A stretch of 64,000 nucleotides of DNA, from NCBI GenBank assembly GCA_041685115.1, contig JAWLGK010000011.1, positions 1 to 64,000 on the forward strand. Reading direction: 5' to 3'. A program made the position numbers and the translations under genes. Under the pieces are notes generated by a model that saw only the letters and a list, made by a program, of their open reading frames with translations, did not search any database and was not told where the DNA came from. Below, piece after piece: positions 35,601 to 43,655 of the stretch. The first letter of the stretch is position 1, and each line of letters begins with the position of its first letter. This DNA comes from JALOAT01 sp041685115 (GTDB lineage Bacteria; Pseudomonadota; Gammaproteobacteria; Thiohalomonadales; Thiohalomonadaceae).

Positions 35601-36986
35601 GTGGCCCAGGCCGGCGAGGAGGGCGGCTATCTGACGGCCATGCGCGCGCACTGCGCGCACGAGGGGGTGCACGACAGTCCCGCGGCCATCGCCATGCGGA
35701 CGGGCGAACCCCACATCGAGCGCGATATTGCTGCGACCGAACCGCCCTCGGCCTGGCGGCAGATGGCGCGCGCGAGCGGCTTCGCCTCGGCCATTTCGCT
35801 GCCCTTGCGCGTGGGGGGCAATGTACTGGGCAGCCTCACCATCGATGCCGCAGACCCGGATGCGTTCGACGAGGCGGAGGTGCGCCTGCTGGGCGAACTG
35901 GCCGACGACCTGGCCTTCGGCATCACCACCGCACGCAACCGCGTATTGCGCGAACAGGCCGAGGCGCAGCTCACGCGTAGCGAGCGCCGTTATCACGAGC
36001 TGTTCGAAACCGCGCCGACCGCCTACGTCTCGGTGCGTGCGGAGGATGGCGCCATCCTGCAGGCCAACGCGGCCACGGAACGCCTGCTGGGCTACGCGCG
36101 CGAAGACATGCTGCGCATGACCGTGGAGGCGTTTCACGAGTCGGGCGACGAGGGCGCCGAGCGCGCGCGCTCGCTGTTCCGGCGCTTTCAGTCCGGTGAA
36201 CCCATCCGCGATCAGGAAGTGCGCCTACGCCGCCGCGACGGCAATCCGGTGTGGGTGAGTCTGTCGATGGAGCCGGTGCGCGATGCGGATGGCCGCATCA
36301 TCGAAAGCCGCGCCAGCCTGTTGAACATCTCCGCGCGCAAACGCATGGAGGAAGACAAGGCGCGCATCGGCATGCAACTGCAGAAGGCCTTGGTGCAGAC
36401 CATCGAGGCCATCGCCATCACCATCGAAAAACGCGATCCCTACACCGCCGGCCATCAGACGCGCGTGGCCGAACTCGCCGTCGCCATCGGCGAGGAACTG
36501 GGACTCGATGCGGAACGCCTGCAGGGCCTGCGCCTTGGCGCGCAGATCCACGATATCGGCAAGATCTACGTGCCTGCGGAATTTTTGAACCGCCCAGGGA
36601 AGCTATCGGACGCGGAATTCGACATCATCCGTTCGCACCCCCTCATGGGCTACGACATCGTCAAAGGCATCGACTTTCCATGGCCGGTGGCGGAGATGGT
36701 GGTGCAGCATCACGAACGCCTCGACGGCAGCGGCTATCCGCAGGGCCTCGATGCGGACGCGATTCTGCCGGAGGCGCGCATCATTGCCGTGGCGGACGTG
36801 GTGGAGGCCATGGCCTCGCACCGCCCCTACCGCCCGGCCTTGCCGCTCGCGGCGGCGCTGGCCGAGATCGAACGTCACAAGGGTGTGCTTTACGATAGCG
36901 CGGTATGCGACGCCTGCCTGCGCCTGTTCCGCGAGGCGCGTTTCACCTGGGAGCGCAACGACGCCGGCACGGGGGCCATCGCCTGA
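32646..36986 (+). CDS. Giant multisensor HD-GYP phosphodiesterase
   Basis: A 1446-residue membrane protein. The order is signal peptide (to about 32), periplasmic PhnD-like binding domain (about 33-300), TM (about 318-340), coiled coil, PAS (about 395-500), PAS (about 505-620), GAF (about 635-790), PAS (about 800-925), GAF (about 940-1090), PAS (about 1110-1235) and HD-GYP (about 1250-1446). The catalytic set is intact: HDIGK near 1301 and HHERLDGSGYP near 1355. It should degrade c-di-GMP. GTG at 32646 is chosen because AGGAGG lies seven bases upstream. It is translationally coupled to the cyclase before it. Confidence 0.9.
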   Translation: MSPVTMAWRVGVGVLVGMLLVGLLTLPANSAESVRIGVLANRGAAEAEALWGPTAGYLGQRIRDSRFEIVPLNFKELPLAVEAGKVDFVITNPSLFVDLQMRFDIRALATLRSRVAESWTTRFGGVVIARADHPDLHRLSDLKGHTFMAVEQGSLGGFRAAWRELRRAGVDPYKDFAMLRFGGTHDAVVLAVRDGVVDAGTLRTDILERMARQGEIALADFRVLGPQHHADFPHLCSTELYPEWPLAKLAHTSDDLARRVASVLVTMLPQSEAALRSQSAGWTDPADYTPVRELMQELRVGPFANEDATFAGLLRSYGHYLLPVAAIVTLLGAAMWHLARLNRRLRHADFALRHARDALADEVAVRTAELSTALAELEHSRRRESLALRDWHDAFDAITDPIFIHDRGGRIVHANPAYLARAGVTADAALGRPYWEVFPHLSEPMASCREFADDPSSVGTAELHLENGEVFVSRSFGIRGVEGASHAIHILEDVTAERRAEAQRRLLAHAVDQAGEGIVVTDADGRIVYVNPALAGLTGIAIGELCETTLRHLFTAADRGRIDELMNGLSAGRVSGEFALHASAAPVPVFVTGSAFRGDGGSGGVFTLMDLRSIKAAQQALTYRLAFESEVGAIAARFVAVDVTSFDAEMHSALARIGASVQAQRAYLFRYDAQRGVLCNTSEWCDSGVACHGERRQELVLAELPWISRHLARFEALDVADVAALPDEAAPDRAFLSAMGIRSLLMVPLASGGAMLGILGFDTSQAPRRWAPEDIRLLSAVGEVVANTLRRLEAEAAVRRSEESLAQAQRVARLGNWDWNIATNGLDWSDEIYRIFGLAPQEFGATYPAFLERVHPDDRALVQEGVDKALRRERDYAIDHRIVLPDGSERLVHERAVVEWDETGAPVRMIGTVQDVTEARLAERELQRLNRALRTLSRGNETLVRAESEEQLLHDICNVLVDVGGYRFAWVGYADPDHPTWPVRPVAQAGEEGGYLTAMRAHCAHEGVHDSPAAIAMRTGEPHIERDIAATEPPSAWRQMARASGFASAISLPLRVGGNVLGSLTIDAADPDAFDEAEVRLLGELADDLAFGITTARNRVLREQAEAQLTRSERRYHELFETAPTAYVSVRAEDGAILQANAATERLLGYAREDMLRMTVEAFHESGDEGAERARSLFRRFQSGEPIRDQEVRLRRRDGNPVWVSLSMEPVRDADGRIIESRASLLNISARKRMEEDKARIGMQLQKALVQTIEAIAITIEKRDPYTAGHQTRVAELAVAIGEELGLDAERLQGLRLGAQIHDIGKIYVPAEFLNRPGKLSDAEFDIIRSHPLMGYDIVKGIDFPWPVAEMVVQHHERLDGSGYPQGLDADAILPEARIIAVADVVEAMASHRPYRPALPLAAALAEIERHKGVLYDSAVCDACLRLFREARFTWERNDAGTGAIA

Positions 36987-37007
36987 GGCAGGCCCAACCT
37001 CCCAGAC

Positions 37008-37083
37008 GTCACCCGGCGAAGACCGGCACCCATGCCATCCTTCGTCTTCGTCATCCCGGCGAAGGCCGGGGTCCATTCCTGGC
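37008..37083. repeat. REP-like units with CGGCGAAGGCCGG core
   Basis: Two degenerate copies, CGTCACCCGGCGAAGACCGG (37008-37027) and CATCCCGGCGAAGGCCGGGG (about 37050-37069) followed by TCCATTCCTGG, resemble the common proteobacterial repeat GTCATTCCCGCGAAAGCGGGAATCC. They lie between two convergent phosphodiesterase genes and could act as terminator-like stems for both. Confidence 0.55.
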
Positions 37084-37093
37084 TGGGAAAGTT

Positions 37094-38710
37094 TCAGGCC
37101 TTGTGCGCCAGCAGCGTGTCGTCCAGTGCGGCGGCATCGATCTGCGCCGGGTTCAGGTACTGCTCGGCATAACGCAGGTGAACGCCTGCGCGCACGAACA
37201 ACGCGAACAGGTCCGCATCGATATGCCCGTCGCGGGCCATGTCGGCAAGAATGGCGAGGGTCTCGGACAGCGGCTTGCCGGGCTTGTAGGGGCGGTCGGA
37301 TGCGGTCAATGCCTCGAACACATCGGCGATGGCCATGATGCGTGCCTGCACGGACATCTGGGCGCCGGTGAGGCCGTGCGGATAACCGCGTCCGTCGACC
37401 CGCTCGTGGTGACTGCCGGCGTATTCGGGTACGCGCTGGAGCTGCTTCGGGAACGGTAGCGCCTCCAGCATCTTCTGCGTCGCGACGATGTGGTTGTTGA
37501 TGATCTGGCGTTCGGTGGGATTGAGCGTGCCGCGGCTGATGCAGAGGTTGTAGGTTTCCTCATCGGTGAGTAGCGGCGCAGTGTCGTCGTCGAACGTGGT
37601 ATAGCGCTGCTGCGCGATGGCCTTCACCCGCGCCTGCGCCGCCTCACTCAGAAACTCCCCACCCAGGTTCACACCGCGCAGGAAGACACGCTCGTCGGCC
37701 AACCGCGCGCAGGTCTCGGCGTACTCGGCGTCGGCCTCCGCCAGGGTCTGGGCGTCGGCGCCCGCCGCGAGGCGGCGGCGCAGCAGGGTGATCTCCGCGT
37801 CACGCCGCAGCACCTCGAAGCGCGCCTCAACCAGGGCGATGCGATCGAAGCGGGTCTCCAGCTTGGTGGACTTGTCCATGACGTGGTCGGGTGTGGTTAT
37901 CTTGCCGCAGTCGTGCAGCCACGCCGCCACTTCCAGCTCGAAACGGTCTTCGTCATTGAGCTGGAAATCACGGAAAGGGCCATCGTCGGCGGCGGCTGCC
38001 GCTTCGGCCAGCAACATGGTGATGACCGGCACGCGCCGGCAGTGCTGGCCGGTGTGGGGTGATTTTTCGTCGATGGCCTCGGCGATGAGATGGATGAAGG
38101 ATTTGAAGAGATTTTGCAGGTCGCAGATGAGGCGCTTGTTGGTGAGCGCAATGGCGGCCTGCGAGGCAAGCGCACGGGTGAGGCGCTCGGCCTCGTCGGA
38201 GAAGGGAATGACCGCGCCGGTGTCTTCGTCCTGGGCATTGATGAGCTGCAAGACGCCGATGATGTCGCCCTCGTGGTTTTTCATGGGCACGGTGAGGAAC
38301 GAGCGGGAGCGGTAGCCGGTGCGGCGATCGAAGTCGCGCGTGCCGGAGAAGTCAAAGCCTTCGGCGTCGTAGGCATCGGGGATGTTCACGGTGGTGTCCT
38401 CGTGCACCGCGTAGGTCACCACCATGCGCCGGTTCGGCAGGCCCGCGCTGTCGCGCAGCGGAATGGGCGGAAAAGGCACCGGCGCGCCGGTAGCGCCGCC
38501 CATCGCGAAATTGAGCGAATCCGTGCGCAGGATTTCCATGGTGATTTGCCCATCTTCCGTGACGGAGTACAGCGTCCCTGCATCGGCATTGGTGATAGCT
38601 TTCGCGCCGAGGAGGATCATCTCCATGAGCCGGGGCGTATCCTTCTCGGCAGACAAGGCGATGCCGATTTCGGCCAGCTTTTCGATGCGCTGGAGCAGGG
38701 TTTGGGACAT
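37094..38710 (-). CDS. GAF-HD-GYP phosphodiesterase with inserted segment
   Basis: A 538-residue soluble protein. A GAF domain covers about 10-190 and an HD-GYP domain about 205-538. WLHDCGK and HHERVDGRGYP give the full metal and GYP set, so c-di-GMP hydrolysis is likely. Between them is an insertion of roughly 110 residues rich in Arg/Ala/Glu (about 270-380) that standard HD-GYP domains lack. I start at ATG 38710; the frame opens 11 codons earlier, without a better ribosome site. The gene converges on the larger HD-GYP gene. Confidence 0.87.
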   Translation of the reverse strand: MSQTLLQRIEKLAEIGIALSAEKDTPRLMEMILLGAKAITNADAGTLYSVTEDGQITMEILRTDSLNFAMGGATGAPVPFPPIPLRDSAGLPNRRMVVTYAVHEDTTVNIPDAYDAEGFDFSGTRDFDRRTGYRSRSFLTVPMKNHEGDIIGVLQLINAQDEDTGAVIPFSDEAERLTRALASQAAIALTNKRLICDLQNLFKSFIHLIAEAIDEKSPHTGQHCRRVPVITMLLAEAAAAADDGPFRDFQLNDEDRFELEVAAWLHDCGKITTPDHVMDKSTKLETRFDRIALVEARFEVLRRDAEITLLRRRLAAGADAQTLAEADAEYAETCARLADERVFLRGVNLGGEFLSEAAQARVKAIAQQRYTTFDDDTAPLLTDEETYNLCISRGTLNPTERQIINNHIVATQKMLEALPFPKQLQRVPEYAGSHHERVDGRGYPHGLTGAQMSVQARIMAIADVFEALTASDRPYKPGKPLSETLAILADMARDGHIDADLFALFVRAGVHLRYAEQYLNPAQIDAAALDDTLLAHKA

Positions 38711-38810
38711 GCCCTGATTCTCACGATTTTGACGAGGACCCATTCTACGGCCAGAGCAGGATTCTCCAGAAGGACAAACGCTTTGGAATTCATGACTTCT
38801 GTGGGGCGAT

Positions 38811-38819
38811 TGGTATAAT
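38811..38819 (+). promoter_or_regulatory. Extended -10 promoter for the TPR/L,D-transpeptidase pair
   Basis: TGGTATAAT is an exact extended -10 (TGn plus consensus TATAAT). No good -35 is seen, as expected for the extended type. Transcription would start near 38826, with a leader of about 33 bases before the ATG at 38859. Confidence 0.6.
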
Positions 38820-38858
38820 TTTCGCCACTCACGTTGCTCGCATCAGAATGGATAGCCA

Positions 38859-39965
38859 ATGAAATTCAGGTGGTTGGCCCTCAGCGGACTGTGTGCGCTC
38901 GGTGTCTCGGCGGTGGCCGTTGCCGATCTCGCATCCGACGCCGCAAGGCACATCAAGGCAGGGGATTATGCGGCCGCGGTCGAAGGGCTGCAGCGCGGCG
39001 CGCCGTTTGCCAGGGACCAGGTTCGGGAACGCTTCCTGTATGCCACCGCCCTGGCCGGCACCGGCGACCATGACAAGGCGGCGCAGCTCTTCGAGGCGCT
39101 GATTGCCGAGGTCCCGGACAACCCGGAGCCGTACAACAACCTGGCGGCGCTGTACGCGGCCCAGGGCCGGCTCGACGAGGCCAAGGAGGTGCTCGAACGC
39201 GCCATCCGCACGGACGAGCGCTATGCCGCCATCTACGGCAACCTCAGTGCCATTTACGTGGAAATGGCCCGAGCCTCCTACGCCAAGGCCCTGCGCCTGC
39301 AAGAGACTCCCAAGTCGCCGAATCTGCGCGTGCTATCCGCCATGACGGAACCTGCTGCGGGTTCGGACGCCCCGCTGGTCGTGGCCGCGGCGCCGGCCAC
39401 TGAACCGGTCGTGGCGAATCCGTCGGAACCACCCACCGCATCGAAAACGCCCGTAGCAAAACCCGCCGTCACGCCGGTGGGCGGTACCCCCGCGGGCAGC
39501 GGACCGGTCGCCGCACTGGAACCCGCCGAGCCGGCACCCGCCGCGGCGCCGATAGCCGCCGAGCCGGTCGCGCCCACCGCCGCTCCTACGTCTGATACTG
39601 CACCTGCTTCTGCGCCCGATACGGAAATCGGCGCGGCGCTGGCCAACTGGGCCCGGGCCTGGGCGGCGCAGGACGTGGAGGGCTATCTGGGCTTTTATGC
39701 GCAGGACTTTGCGCCTTCGCGCGGCATCTCGCGCGCCCAGTGGGAGGCGCAGCGACGTGAGCGCCTGGCGCGCCCCGAGGCCATCGAAATTTCACTGGAA
39801 GACGTGCAGGTGCGCCTGCGCGGCGCCGAGCAGGCCACGGTGCGCCTGGTGCAGGGCTATCGGTCGCCGGACTACCAGGATCGCACCCGCAAGGCCTTCA
39901 CGCTGGCCAAGCGCGACGGCCGCTGGCTGATCGTCAGCGAGCGCACCCTCCAGGTCCTGCCCTGA
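38859..39965 (+). CDS. Exported TPR protein with NTF2-like C-terminal domain
   Basis: A 368-residue secreted protein. Signal peptide about 1-22; TPR repeats about 25-150 (for example AQLFEALIAEVPDNPEPYNN and the related ATALAGTGDHDKA); a low-complexity Pro/Ala/Val linker about 165-250; and a C-terminal NTF2-like domain about 255-368 with WARAWAAQDVEGYLGFYAQD. The C-terminal domain resembles that of the L,D-transpeptidase encoded one base later. Such domains accompany YkuD proteins. It probably acts in the periplasm, perhaps as a partner of that enzyme. Confidence 0.82.
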   Translation: MKFRWLALSGLCALGVSAVAVADLASDAARHIKAGDYAAAVEGLQRGAPFARDQVRERFLYATALAGTGDHDKAAQLFEALIAEVPDNPEPYNNLAALYAAQGRLDEAKEVLERAIRTDERYAAIYGNLSAIYVEMARASYAKALRLQETPKSPNLRVLSAMTEPAAGSDAPLVVAAAPATEPVVANPSEPPTASKTPVAKPAVTPVGGTPAGSGPVAALEPAEPAPAAAPIAAEPVAPTAAPTSDTAPASAPDTEIGAALANWARAWAAQDVEGYLGFYAQDFAPSRGISRAQWEAQRRERLARPEAIEISLEDVQVRLRGAEQATVRLVQGYRSPDYQDRTRKAFTLAKRDGRWLIVSERTLQVLP

Positions 39966-39966
39966 C

Positions 39967-41289
39967 ATGCGTCTCCAGCTTGGCACGGCAGTGGTCGCCG
40001 GCGCACTGCTCTCACTCTCCGTGGGCCTCTACGCCGCCCATCGTTTCCAGGACGAGGAGCCGGCCGATCGCATCGCCGATTTCACCCTGGACCCGGCCGC
40101 GATGGGCGAGACCGCCCTGTTTACCCTGGCCATGGCGCGCCTCGAGGAGCGCCTCGCCAAGCTGCCGGACGACCCTGAGGCGAGCCTGCTCAAGGGCATT
40201 CTCTCCTTCAAGGCCGGGCGTCTTGCCGAGGCTGAGGACGAACTCGGCCGGTTGACCCGCCGCGCCCCCAAGTTCCATCTTGCCCACCTGGTCTACGGCG
40301 ACGTGCTGCTCGCACGTACGCACCCGCTCGGCGATTTGGGTGCGGCACCGCTGTTCGACGCAGCACCGCGCGGCCTCGATGGCCTGCGAGACGAGGCCGA
40401 GGCGCGTCTCAAGGCCTATCTGGAATCGCTGCCGCAGGACCGCATTCCGCGCAGCCTGCTGGCGCTCGACGACGAGGTGCGTACTGCCATCGTGGTGGAC
40501 AAGTCCAACCACCGCCTGTACGTGTACGAATATGCCGGGTCCGACGCGCCGCCGCGGCTGGTGCGCGACCACTACGTGAGCACCGGCAAGCTCATTGGCA
40601 ACAAGAACCTGCGCGGTGACCTGCGCACGCCGGAAGGCGTGTATTTCGTCACCGGCTACATCCCCGACCGGCGTCTGCCGGACAAGTACGGGGTCGGCGC
40701 CTATCCGGTGAATTACCCCAACGAACTGGACGCGCGGCTTGGCAAGACCGGCGACGGCATCTGGCTGCACGGCACCGAGCGCGCCTACTACAGCCGCCCA
40801 CCGCTGGACAGTGAGGGCTGCGTGGTGCTGCCGAATCCGGATCTGCTCGCCCTCGACGCCTATCTCGATCCGGGCGTTACACCGGTGGTGATCACCGAAC
40901 GTGTGCAGTGGCTGGCAGCGGAAGAATGGCAGCAGCTGCGCGGCGAGGTCCTGGGCGCCCTGGAGGCCTGGCGCGCCGATTGGGAAAGCGGCGACGTGGA
41001 GCGCTATCTGTCGCACTATGCCGAGGATTTCTGGAGCAAGGGCCATGACGCGCAAAGCTGGGCGGCACGCAAGCGCATGGTGGCGGCGGGCAAGACCTAC
41101 CAGCAGGTGCGCCTGGAGGACGTGTCGGTATTCGCCTATCCGGAAACGGCCGAAGACGGCCGCGAGCTGATGGTGGTCAACCTGCGCCAGGACTACCGCT
41201 CCAACAACTTCAACAGCGCCATGGGCAAGCGCCTCTACCTGGCGAAGGACGACGGCCGCTGGAAGGTGTTGTACGAAGGTGGGCGCTGA
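39967..41289 (+). CDS. L,D-transpeptidase (YkuD) with NTF2-like C-terminal domain
   Basis: A 440-residue periplasmic enzyme. A hydrophobic segment (about 7-24) leads or anchors the protein; residues 45-110 form a TPR-like helical part; the YkuD domain (about 170-310) contains the HGT and SEGCVVLPN motifs, where the cysteine is catalytic, and makes 3-3 or Braun-lipoprotein-type peptidoglycan crosslinks. The C-terminal NTF2-like domain (about 325-440) is homologous to that of the preceding gene. The ATG follows that stop by one base. There are no penicillin-binding motifs, as usual for this class. Confidence 0.9.
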   Translation: MRLQLGTAVVAGALLSLSVGLYAAHRFQDEEPADRIADFTLDPAAMGETALFTLAMARLEERLAKLPDDPEASLLKGILSFKAGRLAEAEDELGRLTRRAPKFHLAHLVYGDVLLARTHPLGDLGAAPLFDAAPRGLDGLRDEAEARLKAYLESLPQDRIPRSLLALDDEVRTAIVVDKSNHRLYVYEYAGSDAPPRLVRDHYVSTGKLIGNKNLRGDLRTPEGVYFVTGYIPDRRLPDKYGVGAYPVNYPNELDARLGKTGDGIWLHGTERAYYSRPPLDSEGCVVLPNPDLLALDAYLDPGVTPVVITERVQWLAAEEWQQLRGEVLGALEAWRADWESGDVERYLSHYAEDFWSKGHDAQSWAARKRMVAAGKTYQQVRLEDVSVFAYPETAEDGRELMVVNLRQDYRSNNFNSAMGKRLYLAKDDGRWKVLYEGGR

Positions 41290-41354
41290 CACATGAATGC
41301 CGATGGGTGCAAACAGAGGAACTGTCTGCGTCGTTGGTGACTCACCTGTCCCCG

Positions 41355-41836
41355 TAGGTCACGTTGCCGCGAGCGGCTACGTGACGGCGGGATGTCAGGT
41401 AGCGCTTCGCGCAACCTGACCTACGGGGCTGCGCGGCAACGTACCTATGCCGTCGCTTCCTCCGCACTTCATTCCTCTGCGTCCTCCGCGCCTCCGTGTC
41501 CTCCGCGTTTTGCTGTCTGGTGACGGCGGGATGTCAGGTAGCGCTTCGCGCAACCTGACCTACGGGGCTGCGCGGCAACGTGCCTATGCCGTCGTTTCCT
41601 CCGCACTTCATTCCTCTGCGTCCTCCGCGCCTCCGCGTCCTCCGCGTTTTGCGGTCTGGTGACGGCGGGATGTCAGGTAGCGCTTCGCGCAACCTGACCT
41701 GCGGGGCTGCGCGGCGACGTACCTATGCCATCGTTTCCTCCGCACTTCATTCCTCTGCGCCCTCCGCGCCTCCGCGTTTTGCGGTCTGAAGTGACCGGGA
41801 TGTCAGGTAGCGCTTGGCGCAACCTGACCTACGGCG
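41355..41836. repeat. Tandem composite REP array
   Basis: A REP of type GTCACGTTGCC...GGCTACGTGAC (41355-41385) is followed by three near-identical units of 139, 139 and 132 bases (starting 41381, 41520 and 41659) and a partial fourth (41791-41836). Each unit opens with a second REP hairpin, GTCAGGTAGCGC, loop, GCAACCTGAC, and ends with a solo CTCCGCG-type arm. The last partial REP contains the TAG stop codon of the next gene on the minus strand. No gene lies in the array. Confidence 0.85.
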
Positions 41837-43373
41837 CCACCGGCCCGTCTCCGTCGTCCTCGATGCGCCCGGCGATGTAATCTCCCCGCGAGCGCACCCG
41901 CAGCCCGGCCTCGGGACCGGAGATGTCCACCGGTCCGCCGGTCAGGGGCCCGGTGGCGAACAGGCGCAGGGAGCCGTCGCCCGGGTCCACCCGGTAGACC
42001 AGACGCTCGCCGTCCGAAGACCATACGAAATCCAGCACCGTGCCTTCCGTTCCCGACACCTGCAGGGGCGTGCCGGCAAGCGCGACCGTGAACAGGGCGT
42101 CGGTCTGGTAGGCGAGCCGCCCGCCGTCCGGCGACCAGGCGAAGGCCGTCACGTCCTCGGTCGCCTCGGACAGGCGTGTGGCCGCACCGCCTGCGCCGAC
42201 GAACAGGGAGACCACGCCTGCCAGTTCCTCCCGCACGAGAAAGGCAATACGGGTGCCGACGGGCTCCCAGGCGAAATCGAACACCCCCCCACCGGCCTCC
42301 AGCAGCCCGTGCACGGGCTGGGGCAGACCGGCGCCCGGGGTGACGAACAGCTCCTGGATCCCGGCCACGCGCTGGTCGGCACGATAGGCGAGGCGCGTCC
42401 CGTCCGGTGACCAGGCGAAGGCGTTCACGTCGGCATCGGCGGGCAGATCGCCCGAGGCGCGGGTGACGCCGCCCAGCGCCCCTACGGTGAAGAGCTCGAA
42501 AACCTCGTCGTCCCCTTGGTCGGCGAGAAAGGCGAGGCGTGTGCCGGCGGGCGACCAGGCGAATGCGGCAATATCGCCACCGGCAACCTCGCCCGAAAGC
42601 AACGAAATCTGTGCCTGCGTCGCGAGGGTGCCGAACAGCTGCTGGCGGCCGTCGGCCTGTTCCGCCGTGTACGCGAGGCGCGTAGCGTCGGGGCTCCACG
42701 CGAAATCGAGCACATTGCCCTGGGATATGGATCGGTCGGAAACAGCGACACCCGCGGCGCTGTCGGCGGGCGTGGTGATCAACTCCACCTGGCCGTCGAC
42801 CTGCCAGTCCGCACGATAGGCGATGCGCGTGCCATCGGGTGACCAGGCGAAGGCCTCCACGTCGGCGTCGGCATGGCCGAGCTGGGAGACCTTGGTGAAT
42901 GCGCTGCCGTCGGCGCGCGCCGTGAACAGTTCCACCTGGCCGGGCTGTTCCTGATCGGCCAACCAGGCGAGCCGTGCACTGTCCGGCGACCATGCATAGG
43001 CCAGCACGGCGCCGCCCGGCGTCGGCGCACCCGACACGGAATCGGCGCCGCCCGTGACGGTGTCGGCCACCAACAGCTCCACGCGCCCCACCTCGTCCAC
43101 TTCCGCACGAAAGGCCACGTCGTCGCCCGCGGGTGAGACCTGGAAATCGAGCGCCCGCCCGCGGCCCAGCAGTGCATCCGTCAACGAGGTGCGTCTGCCG
43201 CCGTCGAGGTCCACGGAAAAGAGCTCCTGGCGTGCCGGATCGGCCTCCGTGCCGGCCAGGAACACCGCACGCGGCGCGGCAAGCCCGCCCGTGGAAAGCC
43301 GTGTCTCACCGTCGCAGCCGGCGAGCCCGAGGCACAGGCCAATGGAAACCACCGTCGCCCATGCACGCAACAC
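41829..43373 (-). CDS. Beta-propeller lipoprotein (TolB/WD40-like)
   Basis: A 514-residue lipoprotein. The N-terminus is a lipobox signal with SIGLCLGLAGC, so it is anchored to a membrane. About nine repeats of a beta-propeller blade carry AFAWSPDGTRLAYRAD or close variants (for example near 205, 253 and 350), as in TolB C-terminal and PD40 domains. The function is not known; it may scaffold other proteins. The start is GTG 43373 or TTG 43370 after AGGGAGGA; no ATG fits. The stop codon lies inside a REP copy, so the C-terminus may have been shaped by the repeat. Confidence 0.8.
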   Translation of the reverse strand: MLRAWATVVSIGLCLGLAGCDGETRLSTGGLAAPRAVFLAGTEADPARQELFSVDLDGGRRTSLTDALLGRGRALDFQVSPAGDDVAFRAEVDEVGRVELLVADTVTGGADSVSGAPTPGGAVLAYAWSPDSARLAWLADQEQPGQVELFTARADGSAFTKVSQLGHADADVEAFAWSPDGTRIAYRADWQVDGQVELITTPADSAAGVAVSDRSISQGNVLDFAWSPDATRLAYTAEQADGRQQLFGTLATQAQISLLSGEVAGGDIAAFAWSPAGTRLAFLADQGDDEVFELFTVGALGGVTRASGDLPADADVNAFAWSPDGTRLAYRADQRVAGIQELFVTPGAGLPQPVHGLLEAGGGVFDFAWEPVGTRIAFLVREELAGVVSLFVGAGGAATRLSEATEDVTAFAWSPDGGRLAYQTDALFTVALAGTPLQVSGTEGTVLDFVWSSDGERLVYRVDPGDGSLRLFATGPLTGGPVDISGPEAGLRVRSRGDYIAGRIEDDGDGPVAP

Positions 43374-43438
43374 AGCTTCCTCCCTGAAAACCGTGGTGGC
43401 CGGGAAAGCATAGACCTGTGCGGCCCATGGCAAGGGCG

Positions 43439-43632
43439 AAACGCGGAGGGCGCGGAGGAAATCAAATGCGGAGGGTGGTCGTAGGTCACGTTGCCGCGCA
43501 GCGGCTACGTGACAGCGCGTCGTCAGGCAGCGCTTCGCGCAACCTGGCCTACGTGGAATCAGGGCGCGAAAGCAGAACGCTTGCGCCGCGCGCGGCTTGC
43601 TTCCCTCCGCGTGCTCCGCGTCCTCCGCATTT
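43439..43632. repeat. Fold-back element enclosing a composite REP
   Basis: Left arm 43439-43460 (CGCGGAGGG units) and right arm 43601-43632 (complementary CTCCGCG units) flank a composite REP at about 43480-43555, which has the same two hairpins as the 41.4-kb array. It lies between lipA and the beta-propeller gene. This nesting suggests that the two repeat types insert into or around each other. Confidence 0.65.
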
Positions 43633-43655
43633 CGACGGCCCTGAAACAGCGCCGC

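Noticed and set aside
33798..36137. A long open frame antisense to the multisensor HD-GYP gene
   Set aside because: High GC keeps the antisense frame open; there is no start context or domain, and the sense frame has clear PAS, GAF and HD-GYP motifs.
41381..41836. CRISPR-like array because of regular repeats
   Set aside because: The units are about 139 bases and nearly identical throughout, so there are no variable spacers and no cas genes.
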